Assembly: GCF_007556605.1 (NCBI RefSeq) | Contig: NZ_VJND01000001.1 | Span: 355,714-419,713, forward strand | DNA: 64,000 bases | Direction of reading: 5' to 3' | Origin: Tepidimonas sediminis | Lineage (GTDB): Bacteria; Pseudomonadota; Gammaproteobacteria; Burkholderiales; Burkholderiaceae_C | Shown: positions 44,229-54,000 of the stretch, piece by piece | How the letters are laid out: each line of letters opens with the position of its first letter | Position numbering within the stretch: position 1 is the stretch's first letter | Translations under genes and position numbers: made by a program | The notes under the pieces: generated by a model | What the model was told of the DNA's origin: nothing | Database searches by the model: none | What the model saw: the letters and a program-made list of their open reading frames with translations, nothing else

Positions 44229-44963
44229 CGGCTGCGTCGCGGTGCACCAGGCCGCCGAGCCGTCGTGGCCCTGCACCCGCTCGAAGCCGAGCCGCCGCAG
44301 CCGCGCGCGTGCCAGTTGCGCCAGGTCGGCGCGCCACCGCCCCGGCGCGGCGGACGAAGGCGCGAACGCCGACGCATCGGCGGCGGCGGCCTGCACGAAC
44401 GCCTGCCACACCTCGTCGCCGACCTCGAAGGCGGCCGCGCCGATGGCAGCGCCGATCCAGACATGACACGCGGCGCGCGCGGCCGGATCGCGCACCGCCG
44501 GCCAGGCGTCGACCAGCGCCTCCAGCACCCCGCCAGCCAAGCCGCGCCAGCCCGCGTGCACCGCGGCCACCGACGCGCCGTCGGCACTGGCCAGCAGGAT
44601 GGGCAGACAGTCGGCCACGAGCACCGTGCACGCCACGCCGTGCGCCTGCGTGTAGCAGGCGTCGGCCTCCAGGCCATCGGGGCTGTCCGGCCCGATGGGC
44701 ACCACGCGCGTGCCGTGCACCTGCCGCAGGAAGACCGGCCGCACGCCCAGCGCGCCGGCCAGCCGGTGCCGGTTCGCGAGCACCGCGGCCGGCTCGTCGC
44801 CGACGTGATCGCCGAGGTTCAGGCTGGCCCACGGGCCGCGCGAGACGCCACCGGCGCGCGTGCTCATCCAGCCGGCCGCACCCGCGCCCAGCGCCGCGGC
44901 CAGCCCGGGCAGGCCGCCGCGCTCCTCGAACCGCGGGCCGCTCACCTGGCCGTCATTCGGCAT
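44148..44963 (-). CDS. pgeF: Peptidoglycan editing factor PgeF (YfiH, laccase-domain)
   Basis: Protein of 271 aa of the YfiH/PgeF family, which removes mis-incorporated L-Ser-containing muropeptide precursors in E. coli. The metal-site signature is seen in RQVHGTRVV, VLVADCLPILLA and AAVHAGWRGLAGG; the C-terminal STFFSHRRD matches FFSYRRD. ATG 44963 overlaps the maiA stop by 11 bases. Next to phaC as in many Burkholderiales. Confidence 0.92.
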   Translation of the reverse strand: MPNDGQVSGPRFEERGGLPGLAAALGAGAAGWMSTRAGGVSRGPWASLNLGDHVGDEPAAVLANRHRLAGALGVRPVFLRQVHGTRVVPIGPDSPDGLEADACYTQAHGVACTVLVADCLPILLASADGASVAAVHAGWRGLAGGVLEALVDAWPAVRDPAARAACHVWIGAAIGAAAFEVGDEVWQAFVQAAAADASAFAPSSAAPGRWRADLAQLARARLRRLGFERVQGHDGSAAWCTATQPSTFFSHRRDAARLGAAGRMAACVWRR

Positions 44964-45627
44964 CGGGGCACTGGCTCGGATGGGCGCGCTGGAATGCCTC
45001 CAGCTGCATGCAGCGCTCGTAGACCGCCAGCGTCAGCGGTATGCCCTCGTACTCCAGGCCGAAACGGCGCCCGTTGACGATCTGCGGCACCAGGCAGCAG
45101 TCCGCCAGCGTCGGCGTGTCGCCGTAGGAGTACACCGAGGGCGGCAACCCCAGCCGCGCACGTTCCTCGGCCAAGTCCTGCAGGCGCCGTTCGTAGGCGC
45201 GCAGGCCCTCCATGACCCAGTGGTTGTACCAGGCGGTGCGCTGCGCCTCCGACAGGCCGAGCGGCCCGGCCAGGTACTTGAGGATGCGCAGGTTGTTGAT
45301 CGGGTGGATGTCGCAGGCGATGGTCTGCGCCAGCGCCCGCACGCGCGCGCGGCCCAGCGGATCGCGCGGCAGCAACGGCGGCTCGGGGTGCGTCTCGTCC
45401 AGGTACTCGATGATGGCCATCGACTGGCTCAGCAGCGCATGATCCGGCTGGCCCTCGACGTCGAGCACCGGCACCAGACCGTCCGGACTGAGGGCGCGGT
45501 AGGCAGCCCCGTGCTGCTCGCCCTTGGCCAGATGCACGGGAATGTAGTCGTAGCTGAGCCCCTTGAGGTTGAGGGCGATGCGCACGCGAAACGAGGTGCC
45601 GGAGCGGAAGTAGTTGTAGAGCTTCAT
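44953..45627 (-). CDS. maiA: Maleylacetoacetate isomerase (zeta-class GST)
   Basis: Glutathione-dependent isomerase of 224 aa. The N-terminal thioredoxin-like domain begins MKLYNYFRSGTSFRVRIALNLKG, with the Ser-Gly-Thr-Ser active-site stretch in place of the SSC of some homologues. The GSH-binding SQSMAIIEYLDE and helix IACDIHPINNLRILKYL are family marks. It normally acts in tyrosine/homogentisate breakdown, but no hmgA or fahA is nearby; a maleylpyruvate isomerase role is an alternative. Confidence 0.88.
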   Translation of the reverse strand: MKLYNYFRSGTSFRVRIALNLKGLSYDYIPVHLAKGEQHGAAYRALSPDGLVPVLDVEGQPDHALLSQSMAIIEYLDETHPEPPLLPRDPLGRARVRALAQTIACDIHPINNLRILKYLAGPLGLSEAQRTAWYNHWVMEGLRAYERRLQDLAEERARLGLPPSVYSYGDTPTLADCCLVPQIVNGRRFGLEYEGIPLTLAVYERCMQLEAFQRAHPSQCPDAE

Positions 45628-45703
45628 CGGAGCGCAACAGAGTCGTGGGTCACGGCCGCACGGGCGCCTAGTCTAGCGCGCCGCGGTCGGCGCGTCCGGC
45701 GCG

Positions 45704-45717
45704 GCTACACTGCGGCC
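45704..45717 (+). promoter_or_regulatory. Promoter-like 14-mer GCTACACTGCGGCC, copy 1
   Basis: Contains a TACACT -10-like core about 100 bases before the TRAP gene ATG. The identical 14-mer recurs at 46891-46904 before the NUDIX gene. No good -35 is seen. Confidence 0.4.
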
Positions 45718-45811
45718 TCGCGCCGCCGACCGCATCCCGGGGGCGCGTGCGGGGCGCCTTCATGATCAGGGCCCCGCCCCGTCCATCACGCCGTTGCAGG
45801 AGACCCTTGCC

Positions 45812-46858
45812 ATGATTCGCCGCCGTACCTTGCTGCAGTCGGGCGCTGCCGCCGCGCTCGCGGCCCCCGCCCTCGTCGGCTTCGCCCAGTCCAGCGTGAC
45901 GCTGAAGTTCCACACGTTCATGTCGCCGACGTCCAACGTCTGGCTCAACATGCACAAGGCCTGGATGGACAAGGTCGAGCGCGAGTCGGGCGGACGCATC
46001 CGGTTCGAGGCCTACCCCGCGATGCAGCTGGGCGGCTCGCCGGTGCAGCTGTACGACCAGGCCAAGGATGGGGTCGTCGACATCGTCTGGACGCTGCCCG
46101 GCAACACGCCCGGACGCTTCCCGCGCATCGAGGTGTTCGAGCTGCCGTTCATGATGACCGACGCCGAGGCCACCTCGCGCGCGTTCTGGGAGTACGTCCA
46201 GACCAAGGCGGCCGATGAGTTCCGCGACGTGCACCCGATCGCCTTCCAGGTGCACGGACCGGGCATGTTCCACGTCAAGACGCGCCCGATCACCCAACCC
46301 GAGGACCTGCGCGGCCTCAAGATGCGCGGGCCGACGCGGCAGATCACCAAGATGCTGGGGTACCTCGGCGCCACGCCGGTTGGCATGCCGCTGCCGCAGA
46401 TTCCGGATGCGCTGTCCAAGGGCGTGATCGACGGCTGCGTGATCCCGTGGGAGGTGGTGCCCTCGGTGAAGGTGCACGAGCTGGTCAGCCACCACAGCGA
46501 ATTCGACCCCAAGGGCGGGGCCCTCTACACCACCACCTTCGTCATGGCGATGAACAAGGCACGCTACGCCTCGCTGCCGCCGGAGCTCAGGAAGGTCATC
46601 GACGCCAACTCCGGGATCGAGACCTCCGCCTTCCTCGGCCGCGTGCAGCAGGCCGGTGACGCCCCGGCGCGCAAGCTGGCGGTGGAGCGCGGCAATCGCA
46701 TCCACACGATCGGTCTGGCCGAAGCACAGGAGTTCCGCCGCCGCGCGCGTCAGGTCGAGGTCGAGTGGGTGCAGGACATGGATCGGCGTGGCTTCAATGG
46801 CCGCGACCTGCTGGAGACGGCGCGCCGGCTGATCGAGAAGCACACGCGCAAGGCCTGA
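45812..46858 (+). CDS. TRAP transporter substrate-binding protein (DctP family)
   Basis: Periplasmic solute receptor of 348 aa. The N-terminal signal IRRRTLLQSGAAAALAAPAL has a twin-Arg-like start and an Ala-rich core. DctP features follow: LKFHTFMSPTSNVWLNMHKAW, the ligand-contacting Arg region LRGLKMRGPTRQ, and VIDGCVIPWEVVP. Ligands of this family are usually carboxylates. ATG 45812 has AGGAG 9 bases upstream. No DctQ/DctM membrane subunits are next to it, so it is an orphan receptor. Confidence 0.9.
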   Translation: MIRRRTLLQSGAAAALAAPALVGFAQSSVTLKFHTFMSPTSNVWLNMHKAWMDKVERESGGRIRFEAYPAMQLGGSPVQLYDQAKDGVVDIVWTLPGNTPGRFPRIEVFELPFMMTDAEATSRAFWEYVQTKAADEFRDVHPIAFQVHGPGMFHVKTRPITQPEDLRGLKMRGPTRQITKMLGYLGATPVGMPLPQIPDALSKGVIDGCVIPWEVVPSVKVHELVSHHSEFDPKGGALYTTTFVMAMNKARYASLPPELRKVIDANSGIETSAFLGRVQQAGDAPARKLAVERGNRIHTIGLAEAQEFRRRARQVEVEWVQDMDRRGFNGRDLLETARRLIEKHTRKA

Positions 46859-46890
46859 GTCCCCGCGGTCGGGAACACGCCTGCGGCGGC

Positions 46891-46904
46891 GCTACACTGC
46901 GGCC
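46891..46904 (+). promoter_or_regulatory. Promoter-like 14-mer GCTACACTGCGGCC, copy 2 (NUDIX, near-leaderless)
   Basis: TACACT at 46893-46898 ends 11 bases before the NUDIX ATG. A start point 6-7 bases downstream would leave a leader of about 5 nt. Identical to the 14-mer at 45704-45717. Confidence 0.4.
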
Positions 46905-46909
46905 GCATC

Positions 46910-47455
46910 ATGCTGCGCAGCCCGATCCGCTTCTGCCGCGCGTGCGCGGCCGCCGTCGAGCACCGCATCCCCGACGACGGGGACACGCGCGTGCGGGCGG
47001 TGTGCCCGGCCTGCGGCACGATCCACTACGAGAACCCGCTCAACGTCGTCGGCACCGTGCCGGTGTGGGGCGAGCGGGTGCTGCTGTGCCGGCGCGCCAT
47101 CGAGCCGCGGCGCGGCAAGTGGACGCTGCCGGCCGGCTTCATGGAGCTGGGCGAGACCACCGCGCAGGGGGCGCTGCGCGAGACGCGCGAGGAGGCCGGC
47201 GCGGAGGTGGAGCTGGAGGGGCTGTTCACGCTGCTCAACGTCGCGCGCGTCGGCCAGGTGCACATCTATTACCGCGCGCGGCTGCTGAGCGACCGCTTCG
47301 CCCCGGGACACGAGACCCTGGAGGCACGGTTGTTCGCCGAGCACGAGATCCCATGGGAGGAGCTGGCGTTCCGCACCGTGGCCGAGACGCTGCGGCGCTA
47401 TTTCGACGATCGCCGCCGCGGCGCCTTCGGCGTGCACACCGGCGACATCGCCTAG
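46910..47455 (+). CDS. NUDIX hydrolase with N-terminal zinc ribbon
   Basis: Pyrophosphohydrolase of 181 aa. A zinc ribbon made of CRAC (near 9-12) and CPAC, followed by GTIHYENPLNVVGTVP, precedes a complete Nudix box: GFMELGETTAQGALRETREE then AGAEV, with all catalytic Glu residues. The zinc-ribbon/Nudix layout recalls NudC-like enzymes and ADP-ribose pyrophosphatases, but substrate cannot be read from sequence. It converges with the EAL regulator gene, 30 bases apart. Confidence 0.9.
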   Translation: MLRSPIRFCRACAAAVEHRIPDDGDTRVRAVCPACGTIHYENPLNVVGTVPVWGERVLLCRRAIEPRRGKWTLPAGFMELGETTAQGALRETREEAGAEVELEGLFTLLNVARVGQVHIYYRARLLSDRFAPGHETLEARLFAEHEIPWEELAFRTVAETLRRYFDDRRRGAFGVHTGDIA

Positions 47456-47485
47456 GCGCGGCGGCGCGCCCGGCCCCGGCCGGCC

Positions 47486-49606
47486 TCAGCCGGCGCGGCG
47501 GTACTGCGTCGCCAGCTCCTGCAGCGCCGCCGCCGGCATCGGCCTGCCGATCAGGTAACCCTGTGCCTGCGTGACGCCCAGCGCCTCGAGGAAGTCGCAC
47601 TGCCGCTGGTTTTCCACGCCTTCGGCGATCGTCTCCACCCCCAGCGCCTGGGCCAGCGCGACGATCGCGCGCACGATGGCGCGGTCGGTGCGGCCACGGG
47701 TGACGTGGGTGACGAAGGCGCGGTCGATCTTGAGCGCGTCGATCGGGAACTGCAGCACGTAGGCCAGCGACGAGTGACCGACGCCGAAGTCGTCCAGCGC
47801 CACCGAGACCCCCAGCGCGCGGAAGCGCCGCAGCAGCGCAATCGCGTGCTCGACGTCGTGCATCGTCAGGCTCTCGGTGATCTCGAGCTCCAGCCGCGCC
47901 GGCGTCACACCGCTGGCCTGCAGCGCCTGCTCGATGTGCCGCGGCAGCTGCGGGTTGAGGAACTGGCGCGGCGAAAGATTGATGCCGACGCGCAGCGGCA
48001 GGCCGGCGCGCTCCCACGCCGCAGCCTGGCGCGCGGCCTCGCGCAGCGCCCAGGCCCCCACCTCGACGATCTGGCCGGATTCCTCCAGCAGACCGATGAA
48101 CTGCACCGGCGGCACCGGCCCAAGCCCCGGGGGATGCCAACGCAGCAGCGCCTCGCAGCCGACGATGCGGCCGCTGGCAAAGTCCAGCTGCGGCTGGTAG
48201 TGCAGCGCGAATTCACCGCGCTCCAGCGCGCCGTGCAGCGCCTGCTCCAGCTGCAACTGCCGCTGGCGCTCGCGGACGTCGGCCGTCTCGAGCTCGGCCA
48301 CGCTCCACGGCAGGCCCAGCGCGCGGGCGCGCCGCTGGGCCTGCAGCGCCTGCTGCAGCAGCGCCTCGGCGTCGATGCCATGGACCGGTCGGGCCGCACA
48401 GCCGGCGCTGAAGACCACGCGCAGCGTCTGACCGGCCACGCTGAGCGGCTGCTGCAGCGTGTGCAGCACCGCCTCCAGCGCCGGCTGCACCCCCTGCCCC
48501 GGCGGCATCCGCTGCGCCCAGGCGAAGGTGTCGCCATCGATGCGCGCGGCCTGCAGGATCGTGCCGGCCTCGGCCATCTGCCGCAGGCGTTGGCCCAGCA
48601 GCCGCAGCAGCTGGTTGGCGGCACGCTCGCCCAGCGTCTCGTTGAGGCGGCCGAAGCGCTGGATGTCGGCGGTGACCACCCAGATCCCCTCGCCGTCCTG
48701 TTCGATGGCCTGGGCGACGTGGCGCAGGAACAGGCGCCGATTGGGCAGATCGGTGATCTCGTCGTGCAGGGCCAGGTAATCGACCAGCGCCTCGGTGCGG
48801 CGCTGTGACGTCAGATCCTGGAAAACCCCGAACACCAGCGCGGCGTCGTCACCCTCGCGTCCGCGCTCGCCCACCACGCGCAGAATGCGCTCGGTCTGGT
48901 TGAAACGGATGCGGAACTCCGCATCGAGCCGCCCCGCGCTCTCGCGCGCCGCCTCCAGACCGGCGCGCAGGCGCTGGCGATCCTCCTCGTGCACACGCTC
49001 GAGGAACGCCTCGCGCGGCACCTCGTGGCGCGCCTGGATGCCGCCGGTGGCGGCGAACTCCTCGCTCCAGCTGAGGGAGTCGGTGTCGAGCCGCCACTCC
49101 CAGTAGCCCAGCCCGGCGATGCGGCGCACCGCCAGCTCGCGCAGGCGCGCACGCCGCAGCTCGCGTGCCAGACGCCCGCCGCGCAGCGCGTAGCGCACCC
49201 GCTCGCGCAGCAGCGCCCAGTGGATCGGCTTGGTGATGAAGTCGGTGGCGCCGGCATCGAAGGCGGTCTCGATCGATTCGAGGTCGTCGACCGCGGTGAG
49301 CATGACGATGGGCAGCGCCTCGTCGGCCAGCTCGGCGCGGATGCGCGCACAGGCCGTGTGCCCGTCCATGCCGGGCATCAGCACGTCCATCAGGATGAGG
49401 TCCGGGCGCTCGCGCCTGACCTCCTGCAGCGCCTGCGCGCCGTCGGGCGCCTCCACGACCTGCAGCCCGTCGCGCCGCAGCACGGCGGCCACCATCGAGC
49501 GCGTGGTGCGGTCGTCGTCGACGACGAGCACGCGTGCTGCGGCTGCGGGCTCGGCCCGTGCCGCGGCCGCTGCCACCGTCTCGTCGGGCTCGGATGCGGG
49601 GGTCAT
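47486..49606 (-). CDS. Response regulator with PAS, degenerate GGDEF and EAL domains
   Basis: Probable c-di-GMP phosphodiesterase of 706 aa. Order: receiver (about 27-145) with LVVDDD and phospho-acceptor D74 (LMDVLMPGMDG), PAS (about 175-290), GGDEF-like (300-450) whose active site reads IDGDTF instead of GGDEF, and EAL (460-700) with EALLRW (E485), INLSPRQF, EITES, LDDFGVGHSSL, KIDRAFV and AEGVEN intact. Cyclase activity is therefore unlikely and phosphodiesterase activity likely. ATG 49606 is chosen because a -10 lies 7 bases upstream; ATG 49618 would overlap it. A divergent Hpt protein, 87 bases away, is a natural phospho-partner. Confidence 0.9.
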   Translation of the reverse strand: MTPASEPDETVAAAAARAEPAAAARVLVVDDDRTTRSMVAAVLRRDGLQVVEAPDGAQALQEVRRERPDLILMDVLMPGMDGHTACARIRAELADEALPIVMLTAVDDLESIETAFDAGATDFITKPIHWALLRERVRYALRGGRLARELRRARLRELAVRRIAGLGYWEWRLDTDSLSWSEEFAATGGIQARHEVPREAFLERVHEEDRQRLRAGLEAARESAGRLDAEFRIRFNQTERILRVVGERGREGDDAALVFGVFQDLTSQRRTEALVDYLALHDEITDLPNRRLFLRHVAQAIEQDGEGIWVVTADIQRFGRLNETLGERAANQLLRLLGQRLRQMAEAGTILQAARIDGDTFAWAQRMPPGQGVQPALEAVLHTLQQPLSVAGQTLRVVFSAGCAARPVHGIDAEALLQQALQAQRRARALGLPWSVAELETADVRERQRQLQLEQALHGALERGEFALHYQPQLDFASGRIVGCEALLRWHPPGLGPVPPVQFIGLLEESGQIVEVGAWALREAARQAAAWERAGLPLRVGINLSPRQFLNPQLPRHIEQALQASGVTPARLELEITESLTMHDVEHAIALLRRFRALGVSVALDDFGVGHSSLAYVLQFPIDALKIDRAFVTHVTRGRTDRAIVRAIVALAQALGVETIAEGVENQRQCDFLEALGVTQAQGYLIGRPMPAAALQELATQYRRAG

Positions 49607-49613
49607 CAGGGCT

Positions 49614-49619
49614 AGCATA
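49614..49619 (-). promoter_or_regulatory. -10 element placed for a leaderless REC-EAL transcript
   Basis: Minus-strand TATGCT, then AGCCCTG, then the ATG at 49606; no Shine-Dalgarno. It supports the choice of the second ATG. Confidence 0.35.
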
Positions 49620-49693
49620 GCATCGCGGCCGCCATCGGCTACGATAGCGGCACCGCCGCGGTGCCGCATCCTGGGATCCCACGGCCCAAGTCC

Positions 49694-50035
49694 ATGACCC
49701 CCCTGCTCGACACCACCAACCTCGACGACATGCTGGCGATGCTGGGCGACGAATTCCGCGACATCGTGCGGCAGTTCGTCGACCAGCTGGAGCCGGACGT
49801 GGCCGGCATCACCGCCGCGCGCGCCGCCGCAGACTGGGACACGCTGGTGCGCCTGGCGCACACGCTCAAGGGCAGCAGCGGCAACATGGGCGCGGTGGCG
49901 CTGGCGGACCAGGCCGCGCGCATCGAGCGCGCCGCGCGCGCCCGCGACGGCGCGCAGGCCGACGCCGCCCTCGACGGTCTGCAGGCGCTGGCGCGGCAGA
50001 CCGTGGCGGCGCTGCGCGCGGGCGGCTACGCCTGA
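49694..50035 (+). CDS. Histidine phosphotransfer (Hpt) protein
   Basis: Single-domain phosphorelay protein of 113 aa. The phospho-accepting H56 lies in RLAHTLKGSSGNMGA, the canonical Hpt signature, within a four-helix bundle-sized protein. No histidine kinase is adjacent; the divergent REC-PAS-EAL regulator is the obvious receiver. ATG 49694 is the first start inside the conserved length. It occupies the place downstream of zipA where ligA is often found, in convergent orientation. Confidence 0.9.
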   Translation: MTPLLDTTNLDDMLAMLGDEFRDIVRQFVDQLEPDVAGITAARAAADWDTLVRLAHTLKGSSGNMGAVALADQAARIERAARARDGAQADAALDGLQALARQTVAALRAGGYA

Positions 50036-50048
50036 AGCACGTCGGTGC

Positions 50049-51086
50049 TCAGCTGAACAGACGCCGCGCCTCGGGCGAACCGGCCGCCAGCCCACTGGCC
50101 TCGAGCCGGGCGTAGAGCCGCTGCAGCTCCGCCGCGATGGCGTCCAGCGCCTCGTCGGTCAGCGCCTGGCCGGCCTCGTCGCCGATCCAGCCTTCCATCG
50201 CCGCGGCCAAGGCCGTGCCCAGCGCGCGCAGCCGCTCGAACGGCGCCAGCTGCGCCGGCACGTGCGGCACGTCCAGCGTCAGGCGCACCTCGCGCAGCAC
50301 CTCGAGCTCGGGGTCGTCGGCAAGCGCGGCCTGCGTCTCGAACTGCAGCGCCACCACCGGCGTGCCATCGGCGGCCGGGTACACCATGCGTCCGGGCAAC
50401 GTCCCGGGCACGAAACCGAGCCGCAGCGCGTGCTGGGTGACGTAGCCGGGGTTCCAGGCCGTGCGCCGTGCCCGCAGCGTCAGCGCCAGCTGCGCGTCGT
50501 GCGCGGCGGCGAACTGATCCAGCTCGCGTGCACGCTGCACCACCCCGAGCATGTCCGGGAAATCCACCGCCGCCATGAGGTGCTCGGCCCACTGGCCCAC
50601 CTTCTGCACGAACTCCGAGTACTCGATCTCGTTGAGGGCGCCGCTGCGGTTGGCCAGCTGCACCCCCACCCGCAACCGCGCATAGCGGCGACCCGGGGCG
50701 GGCACCTCCCAGGCGTCGGCGTCGCCGTTGGCGGCCTCCTCCGGCCAGCCCTCCACGGCCAGCGGCTTGCTGCCGATGCGCCGGCTCGGCGGCATCGAGG
50801 CCAGCACCGCCTCGGCGCTGACCGGTCGCTCCAGCCGCAGCTCGACGATGGCGTCGATGCGGGGCGACAACACCCGCGGGCCCGGCTCACCGGCCACCGC
50901 GGCGGCCGTCGGCTGCAGCACCGGCTCCAGCCGCGTCAGCGCCTCGGGTGGTTCACCGGCCTCGGGGGTCGGCGGCACCGGCGGCGGCGTCAGGCGACGG
51001 ATGCGCCAGCGGTGGTAACCCCACACCGCAAGCAGCACCCCCGCTCCCACGGCCAGCAGCGCGATCGGCAGCGACGCGTCGTTCAT
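50049..51086 (-). CDS. zipA: Cell division protein ZipA
   Basis: Inner-membrane anchor for the FtsZ ring, 345 aa. One N-terminal transmembrane helix (LPIALLAVGAGVLLAVWGY) is followed by a basic stretch (RWRIRR), a Pro/Glu-rich linker and a C-terminal FtsZ-binding domain (about 185-330, with VDFPDMLGVVQRARELDQFA and ALRLGFVPGTLPGRMVYP). The identification rests on this layout and on the position: its ATG overlaps the smc stop, the standard smc-zipA order in beta-proteobacteria. Confidence 0.9.
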   Translation of the reverse strand: MNDASLPIALLAVGAGVLLAVWGYHRWRIRRLTPPPVPPTPEAGEPPEALTRLEPVLQPTAAAVAGEPGPRVLSPRIDAIVELRLERPVSAEAVLASMPPSRRIGSKPLAVEGWPEEAANGDADAWEVPAPGRRYARLRVGVQLANRSGALNEIEYSEFVQKVGQWAEHLMAAVDFPDMLGVVQRARELDQFAAAHDAQLALTLRARRTAWNPGYVTQHALRLGFVPGTLPGRMVYPAADGTPVVALQFETQAALADDPELEVLREVRLTLDVPHVPAQLAPFERLRALGTALAAAMEGWIGDEAGQALTDEALDAIAAELQRLYARLEASGLAAGSPEARRLFS

Positions 51087-54000
51087 GGCGTGGCATTGTC
51101 CATCATCGAGACCGCCTGCTGCAGGTCCACCGCCACGATGCGCGAAACGCCTTGCTCCTGCATCGTCACGCCCACCAGCTGCTGCGCCATCTCCATGGCG
51201 ATGCGGTTGTGGCTGATGAACAGGAACTGCGTGTCGCGGCTCATGCGCGTGACCAGCCGCGCGTAGCGCTCGGTGTTGGCGTCATCCAGAGGCGCGTCCA
51301 CTTCGTCGAGCAGACAGAACGGCGCCGGGTTGAGCTGGAAGATCGCAAACACCAGCGCGATGGCGGTCAGGGCCTTTTCGCCGCCGGACAGCAGGTGGAT
51401 GGTCTGGTTGCGCTTGCCCGGCGGCTGCGCCATCACCTGCACGCCGGCGTCCAGGATCTCCTCGCCGGTCATGATCAGGCGCGCCTGGCCGCCGCCGAAC
51501 AGCTCGGGAAACATGCGCCCGAAATGCTCGTTGACGGTGTGAAAGGTCTTGGCCAGCAGGTCGCGCGTTTCCTGGTCGATGCGGCGGATGGCATCCTCCA
51601 GCGTGGCGATGGCCTGACGCAGGTCGTCGGACTGCTGGCGCAGGAACTGCTCGCGCTCGCGCGCCGCCCCCAGCTCCTCCAGCGCGGCGAGGTTGACCGC
51701 CCCCAGGGCGGCGATGTCGCGCTGCAGGCGCTCGATCTCGCCCGGCAGGCTGGCGGCGCGCACGCCGTCGGCGGCGATGCTGTCGGCCACCGCCTGCGGA
51801 TCGGCCCCGGCCTCGGCCAGCGCCTGGGCGTGCTGCTGGCGCGCCAGCTCGGCGGCCTGCTCCTGCAGCTGCAGCTCGACGATGCGCTGGCGCAGCGGCT
51901 CGAGCTCGCGCTCGGTGCGCAGGCGCTGCTCGTCGGCGGCGCGCAGGCGCGCGGCCACCTCGTCGTGACGGCTGCGGCAGGCAGCCAGCCGCGCCTCGGC
52001 GTCGTGGTGGCGCTGCAGCGCCTGCTCCAGTGCACCTTGGGCCTGACCGTCGTCATGCTGCCGCAGCTGCGCCTGCAGCGCGGCCAGCTCTTCCCCCAGC
52101 TGGCGCCGCTGCGCCGCCGCCGTGGCCTGGGCCCGCCGCAGCTCCTCGTGCCGCTGCGCCAAGCTGCGACGGACGAAGTCCGCCTCCTGCACCCGGCGCT
52201 CCAGCGCGCGCTGCTGCTCGCGCACCTGCTGCAGGGCGTGCTGCGCCGCCGCCGCCTCGTCCTCGGCGCGCGCCAGCGCCCCCTGAGCCTCGGCCAGCTC
52301 GAGGTCGAGCGCCTCGAACCGCGCTTCGGCCTCGGTGGCACGTCCGGCCAATGCCTCCAGCAGGGCCTCCACTTCGGTCAGGTCGGCCTGCAGACGCTCG
52401 TGGTGCTGGGCGGCCTCGCGCGCGCGCTGCTCGGCGCGCAACCGCTCCAGCTGCGCGCCATGGTGGCGCTGCTGCGCCTGCGCCAACTCGCGGCGCGCGG
52501 CCTCGATGGCAGCCTGCAACTCGGCCAGTCGGGCTTGGGCGCGCTGCTGCGCGGCGCGCGCCTGCTCGTGCACCAGCGCCTGGGCGCGGGCGGCGCGCTC
52601 GAGCTGCTCCAGCTCGTGCGCCCGCGCCAGCAGCCCGGCCTGCGGCTCGTCGGCGGCGTAGAACACGACGTCCTGGCGCCCGACGCCATGGCCCTGCGGG
52701 GTGTAGATGCGCTGACCCGGGCCGAGCGCCGCGCGCGCCCGCAGCGCGGTGCCGAGATCCTCGACGGCCCAGCAGCCGTGCAACCAGTCGGCCAGGACGG
52801 CGTGCAGGCCGGCATCGTGCAGGCGCAGATGGTCCACCAGCGGCACGCAGCCGGCCGGCGCGGGCGGCGCCGGCGGCGCGCTGGCAGCGGCCGGGGTGGC
52901 GTAGAAGGCCAGCCGCGCCGGCGGCGGATCCTGCTGCAGGCCGGCCAGCGCGTCCAAACCCTGCACCGGCAGCGCGCGCACGCGCTCGCGCAGCGCCGCC
53001 TCCAGCGCCGTCTCCCAACCGGTGTCGCTCGGCAGGTGGTGCCACAGGGCGGCCAGCCCCTGCAGGCCCTGCGCACGCAGCCACGGCTGCAGTCGGTCGT
53101 CGGTCTGCAGCTTGTCCTGCAGGGCGCGCAGCGCCGTCAGGCGCGCCTGCAGCTCGGCTTCGCGCCGCGCTTCGTCGCGGGCGCTGGTCTCGGCGTCGGC
53201 GCGCGCCTGCTCGGCCTGCGGCAGCGCCGCCTGCAGCTCCTGCAGACGCGCCTGCGCCTGCGCCAACGCCTCGGCGGCCTGGGTCTCCTCGGCCTGCCAG
53301 TGTTGCAGGTGCCGCGGATCGGGCGCCTCGGCCTGCCGCGCCTGCTGCCGGCAGCGCTCGTGGCGCGCCTCGGCAGCGCGCCGCTGCTCCTGCAGCGAGC
53401 GCTGCTCCGCCGCCAGCGCGCTCAGGCGCCGCTGCAGCTCGTGCACGCGCTCGCGCCACTGCTGCAGCGTCGCGTCGGCGCGCCGCTCGGCCTGCTGCAG
53501 CGCCTCCAGCCGCGGGTCGAGTTCCTCCAGCTGCGCCGCCAGCCGCTGCGCCTCGGCCGCGGCTTCTTCCTGCTGCGCCTGCAGTGCGGCCTCCTCCTCG
53601 GCGGCGCGGGCGGCGTGCTCGTCCCACTGCGCCAGCTGCGCCTGCAGCGCCTCGGCCCGCTGCTGCGCCTGGCGTCGCCCCTCGGCGGCAAAGCGGATCT
53701 CGGCCTGCAGCCGCGCCACCTCCGCGCCGGCTTCGTAGACGCCCGCCTGCGCCTGATGCAGCGCGTCGGCCGCGGCTGCCTGGGCCTGGCGCAGTTCGGC
53801 CAGCTCGGCCTCCACCTGCCGCAGTGTGGCGGCGTGCCGCTCCAGCGCAACGGCGGCCTGCCGCCCCTCGGCGCGCACGCGGTCGCGCTGCTGCTCGGCC
53901 TCGTGCGCCTTCAGCCACGCCAGCTGCTGCTGGCGCCGTACGAGCCGCTGCTGCAGCTCGCGGTAGCGCTGGGCGACCTCGGCCTGCGCCTGCAGCCGCT

